Source of the DNA: Pseudomonas sp. BMS12
Lineage (GTDB): Bacteria; Pseudomonadota; Gammaproteobacteria; Pseudomonadales; Pseudomonadaceae
Direction: 5' to 3'
Assembly: GCF_001592875.1 (NCBI RefSeq)
Contig: NZ_LSOF01000016.1
Coordinates: forward strand, 1-64,000
DNA: 64,000 nucleotides
A program made the translations under genes and the position numbers. This document shows positions 60,951 through 64,000 of the stretch, one piece after another. Position 1 is the first letter of the stretch. Every line of letters starts with the position of its first letter. Below the pieces are notes generated by a model. That model was not told where the DNA came from. It saw only the letters and a program-made list of their open reading frames with translations, and searched no databases.

Positions 60951-61035
60951 GAGGCGTAATCCATCTGATGGGGCTTCGGAGTTTAACCGGATGCACTGGC
61001 CTCTTCAGCGCGGTGTGTTTCCATCAGAATTTAAA

Positions 61036-61048
61036 GTTATAGTATTAC
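61036..61048 (+). promoter_or_regulatory. Candidate Zur box
   Basis: GTTATAGTATTAC matches the Zur core GTTATA-N-TATAAC at 11 of 12 fixed positions. Flanking AAA and ATAA also resemble the extended site. It overlaps a TATAGT -10-like hexamer and ends 19 bases before the TonB receptor start. Confidence 0.65.
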
Positions 61049-61067
61049 ATAACCACAAGGAGCCCCA

Positions 61068-63161
61068 ATGAAACCGCCCGCCTCGCCCTGGCTGCTCAGC
61101 CTGCCCCTGTACCTGCTTGCCCAGGACCTGCACGCCGAACAGCCGCTGCAACTGGACACCCTGACCATCAGCGACAGCGCCATCAGCGAAAGCGCGAATG
61201 GCCCCGTGCAGGGTTATCGCGCCACCCGCTCGGCTACCGCCACGCGCACCGACACCGATATCCGCGACACCCCGCAGACCATCGAGGTGATCCCCAGCCA
61301 GGTACTGGAAGACCTCGGCAGCACCCGCATCGACCGCGCCCTGGATTTCGCCGGCGGCGTGTCGCGACAGAACAACTTCGGCGGTCTGACCTTCTACAAC
61401 TACAGCGTGCGTGGCTTCACCACCGACCAGCTGTATCGCAACGGCTTCGCCATCAACCGCGGCAGCTACAGTTCGCCGGACACCGGCGCCATCGAGCGCA
61501 TCGAGGTGCTCAAGGGCCCTTCCGCCAGCCTCTACGGCCGTGGCGACCCCGGCGGCCTGGTCAATCTCGTCAGCAAGCGCCCGCAGGCCGAAGCCTTCAC
61601 TCAACTCGACGTCAGCGCCGGTAGCTGGGATCGCTACCGCACCAGCCTGGACGCCAACACCCCGCTGAGCGAAGACGGCAGCCTGCTGTCGCGCATCAAC
61701 CTGGCGGTCGAGGACAACGGCAGCTTCCGCGACCATGTGGATAACCGCCGCCAGGTGGTCACTCCCTCGCTGAGCTGGCAGCTCGACCAGGACACCACCC
61801 TGCAACTGGACGCCGAGTTCTCCCGCACCGAGTCGGTGTTCGACCGCGGCATCCCGGCGGTGAACGGCGAGATGGGCGCGGTGTCACGCTCCACCTTTCT
61901 CGGCGAGCCGAACGACGGCCACATCCGCAACGACAACCAGACCCTCGACCTGGCTCTGGAACGCTACCTGAACGAGGACTGGAAGCTGCGCCTGGCCAAC
62001 CACTACACCCAGGGCCATATGCAGGGCGATTCCAGCGAACCAGGCGCACTGGTCGGCGACACCGTCACCCGGCGCTTCCGTCAGCGCGACTTCGAGTGGA
62101 ACGACAGCATCACCCAGGCCGAACTGCACGGCCAGGTGGAGGGTTTCGGCTGGCAGCACCAGCTGCTCGCCGGGCTGGAGTACGAGAACTACCGCAACAG
62201 CCAGAAGTACCCGCAGAGCGGCCTGTCGCTCGGCTACGGGCAGAACATCTACAACCCGGTGTACGGCGCGCCCAAGCCGGCGATCACCAGCCCCAACGAC
62301 TTCTTCGAGCAGACCGAGAGCTACGCCCTCAACCTGCAAGACCAGATCACCTTCAGCGAACGCCTGCGCGGCCTGCTCGGCGTGCGCCTGGAACGGGTCG
62401 AGCAGCATGCGCTGAACCGCGCCACCGGTGTGGAAACCTCGCAGTACAAGGACGTCGCCACCCCGCGTATCGGTGCGCTCTACCAGCTCACCCCGCAGGT
62501 CGGCGTGTTCGCCAACGCCTCGTCGTCCTTCCGCCCCAATGCCCTCGGCAGCCAGGGCCAGGTCTATAAGCCGGAGAAAGGCATCGGCTACGAAAGCGGC
62601 CTGAAGCTGGATCTGCTCGACGGCCGCCTGGGCGGCACTATCGCCCTGTTCCATATCGACAAGGAAAACGTCATCACCACCGACGCCCTCGGTGAGAGCG
62701 TGGCGGCCGGCGAGGCACGCAGCCAGGGCCTGGACATGCAGTTCAGCGGCCAGCTCAGCGACGCCGTGCGGGTGATCGGCGCCTACGCCTATATCGATGC
62801 GGAAGTGACCAAGGGCGATGCCGCCATCCCCACCGGCAGTGACCTGGTCGGCGTGGCACAACACAGCGGCAGCCTGATGGCGGTGTACGAGTTCCAGGGC
62901 GGCGCCCTGCAGGGCTCGGATATCGGCGCGGCGGTGAACTATGTCGGCGACCGCTCCGGCCAGGCTGGCAGCGACTTCCGCCTGGACGCCTACGAGACCC
63001 TGGACCTGCTCGCCCACTACAAGCTCAGCCCGGACGTCACCCTGGGCGTGAACCTCAACAACGTCTTCGACCGCAAGTACTACGAGCGCAGCTACAACAC
63101 CGTCTGGGTGCTGCCGGGCGAGCCACGCAACCTCAACTTCAGCCTGAGCCTGGCGCTCTAA
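61068..63161 (+). CDS. TonB-dependent outer-membrane receptor
   Basis: Outer-membrane gated channel of 697 residues. A signal peptide (about 1-24, ending LHA) precedes a plug domain with DTPQTIEVIPSQVLEDL, YSVRGFTTDQLYRNG and IEVLKGPSASLYGRGDPGGLVNLVSKRP. The 22-strand barrel ends in LNNVFDRKYYERSY and a terminal aliphatic strand. By sequence it is of the siderophore-receptor class. The Zur-box-like operator instead points to zinc, or a zinc-metallophore, as cargo. AAGGAG precedes ATG 61068. The DUF4198 gene follows 11 bases later, surely in the same operon. Confidence 0.92.
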   Translation: MKPPASPWLLSLPLYLLAQDLHAEQPLQLDTLTISDSAISESANGPVQGYRATRSATATRTDTDIRDTPQTIEVIPSQVLEDLGSTRIDRALDFAGGVSRQNNFGGLTFYNYSVRGFTTDQLYRNGFAINRGSYSSPDTGAIERIEVLKGPSASLYGRGDPGGLVNLVSKRPQAEAFTQLDVSAGSWDRYRTSLDANTPLSEDGSLLSRINLAVEDNGSFRDHVDNRRQVVTPSLSWQLDQDTTLQLDAEFSRTESVFDRGIPAVNGEMGAVSRSTFLGEPNDGHIRNDNQTLDLALERYLNEDWKLRLANHYTQGHMQGDSSEPGALVGDTVTRRFRQRDFEWNDSITQAELHGQVEGFGWQHQLLAGLEYENYRNSQKYPQSGLSLGYGQNIYNPVYGAPKPAITSPNDFFEQTESYALNLQDQITFSERLRGLLGVRLERVEQHALNRATGVETSQYKDVATPRIGALYQLTPQVGVFANASSSFRPNALGSQGQVYKPEKGIGYESGLKLDLLDGRLGGTIALFHIDKENVITTDALGESVAAGEARSQGLDMQFSGQLSDAVRVIGAYAYIDAEVTKGDAAIPTGSDLVGVAQHSGSLMAVYEFQGGALQGSDIGAAVNYVGDRSGQAGSDFRLDAYETLDLLAHYKLSPDVTLGVNLNNVFDRKYYERSYNTVWVLPGEPRNLNFSLSLAL

Positions 63162-63172
63162 GGACTTTCTCG

Positions 63173-63892
63173 ATGCGTATCTCTCTTCCCCTGCTGCTCG
63201 CCGGCCTGCTCGTCTGCGGCCAAGCCACCGCCCACGGCCTGTGGACCGAACAGCGCCGCGGCAATCATGAAGTCATCTACGGCCATGGCGCCGAGGACGA
63301 CGCCTTCAAAGCCGAGAAGATCAGCGGCGCCTGGGCCTACGACGGCGCCGGCAAGATGATCCCGGTGACCGTGCAGCGCCTGGACGACCACGCCCGCCTG
63401 CAGCCGCTGCGCGCGCCGGCGGTGCTGGCCGTGGCACTGGACAACGGCGCCTGGTCGCAGACCCCGGACAAACAGTGGATCAACCAGGGACGCAGCCAGG
63501 TGCCGAACTCCACCCACTCGCTGCACACCTACAAGTACAGCCTGGCCCTTCTCGCCCCTAGTGCGAAATTGCCGGCGCTGGACAAGCTGCGCCTGGCCAT
63601 CGTGCCGCAGAGCGACCCGCTTGCGGTCGGCCCGGGCAAACCGCTGCGCGTGCAGGTGCTGGTGGATGGCAAACCGGCCAAGGACGTGAAGCTGATCGGT
63701 GACTACCGCGGCATGCCCCATGAAGTCAGCGCCACCACCGACGCCCAGGGTTACGCCGAGGTGACGGTGCGCAACGAAGGCCTGAACATCATCGCCGCCG
63801 AGCTGTACCAGCCAGTGAAAGGCGACATGGATATCGAAGAGCTCGGTCTGTTCAGCTCGCTGACCTTCCTCGGCAGCGAGCACCACGAATAA
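63173..63892 (+). CDS. DUF4198 periplasmic protein
   Basis: Exported protein of 239 residues: the signal peptide ends TAHG, leaving an early His in the mature part (HGLWTEQRRG). DUF4198 members are beta-rich periplasmic proteins often found with metal transporters, and some resemble nickel/cobalt uptake components. The protein ends EHHE, a possible metal ligand. Its tight linkage to the TonB receptor and the shared Zur-like operator suggest a helper in metal uptake across the outer membrane or periplasm. Exact function unknown. Confidence 0.85.
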   Translation: MRISLPLLLAGLLVCGQATAHGLWTEQRRGNHEVIYGHGAEDDAFKAEKISGAWAYDGAGKMIPVTVQRLDDHARLQPLRAPAVLAVALDNGAWSQTPDKQWINQGRSQVPNSTHSLHTYKYSLALLAPSAKLPALDKLRLAIVPQSDPLAVGPGKPLRVQVLVDGKPAKDVKLIGDYRGMPHEVSATTDAQGYAEVTVRNEGLNIIAAELYQPVKGDMDIEELGLFSSLTFLGSEHHE

Positions 63893-63895
63893 GCT

Positions 63896-64000
63896 GATTC
63901 AGAGTCTTTTCAACGGCTCGCGAGCTAGAGCCAGCCTAGGGCTAGGCGCCCCCGCAAACCGGCGAGGAAAGCACTGGGGCCGCACCCGGGTTTACGAGAG
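63896..64000. repeat. Second copy of the ureC-downstream element, cut by window edge
   Basis: 63917-63959 matches 49044-49086 at 42 of 43 positions, and similarity continues weakly to the GTTTACGA at the window end. Also lies directly after a stop codon. Confidence 0.75.

Noticed and set aside
61036..61053. Fur box reading of the AT-rich palindrome before the TonB receptor
   Set aside because: Lacks the GATAAT-type hexamers; fits the Zur consensus far better.

Overview
The window is a high-GC gammaproteobacterial chromosome segment, almost certainly Pseudomonas. The order from speA through yciH, a Nudix gene, a DUF2333 gene, gcbA, a ctpL-like chemoreceptor, dsbD, aroQ, accBC, prmA, dusB-fis, purH, purD, retS, urtABCDE, ureDA, a GNAT gene, ureBC and an oxaloacetate decarboxylase gene matches, from memory, the PA4838-PA4872 stretch of P. 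aeruginosa. It is interrupted by accessory insertions and several families of palindromic repeats typical of environmental Pseudomonas. No rRNA, tRNA, CRISPR array, prophage or complete insertion sequence was seen.

Layout. Positions 1-7823 hold the pbpC / alpha-2-macroglobulin pair, split by a small membrane gene and a DUF559 nuclease-fold gene bracketed by palindromic repeats. Positions 7900-13165 hold a chemoreceptor, a MATE transporter, a GAF-GGDEF cyclase and a small membrane protein. Positions 13320-35950 are conserved core: polyamine synthesis (speA), translation (yciH, dusB, prmA), c-di-GMP signalling (gcbA), phosphate-type chemotaxis, thiol redox (dsbD), fatty-acid precursor synthesis (accBC), Fis, purines (purH, purD) and the RetS hybrid sensor. 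Positions 36018-49026 form a nitrogen block: allophanate hydrolase behind a sigma-54 promoter with an NtrC-like site, a GntR regulator, the urea ABC transporter and urease structural genes. Positions 49274-61000 are accessory: transporters, a TorF-like porin, a dehydrogenase/epimerase/cupin cluster with a divergent AraC regulator, a sulfatase, an oxaloacetate decarboxylase and an orphan type II secretion F protein. Positions 61036-63892 hold a TonB receptor plus a DUF4198 protein behind a near-consensus Zur box.

How it fits together. UrtABCDE imports urea and urease hydrolyses it to ammonia. AtzF degrades allophanate, although no urea carboxylase is present here. Most junctions in the urt/ure run overlap by 1-4 bases, while three of the non-overlapping ones (urtA/urtB, urtD/urtE, ureB/ureC) carry palindromic repeats.

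Most notable candidate: the DUF559 gene (2461-2799) sits between two same-orientation copies of a two-hairpin module and takes its last codons and stop from one hairpin. A related gene-free module with inverted ends lies between urtA and urtB. The arrangement resembles REP/RAYT pairs and suggests a mobile palindrome/nuclease system. A second, unrelated element with inverted ends follows ureC and has a 42/43 identical core copy at the right edge.
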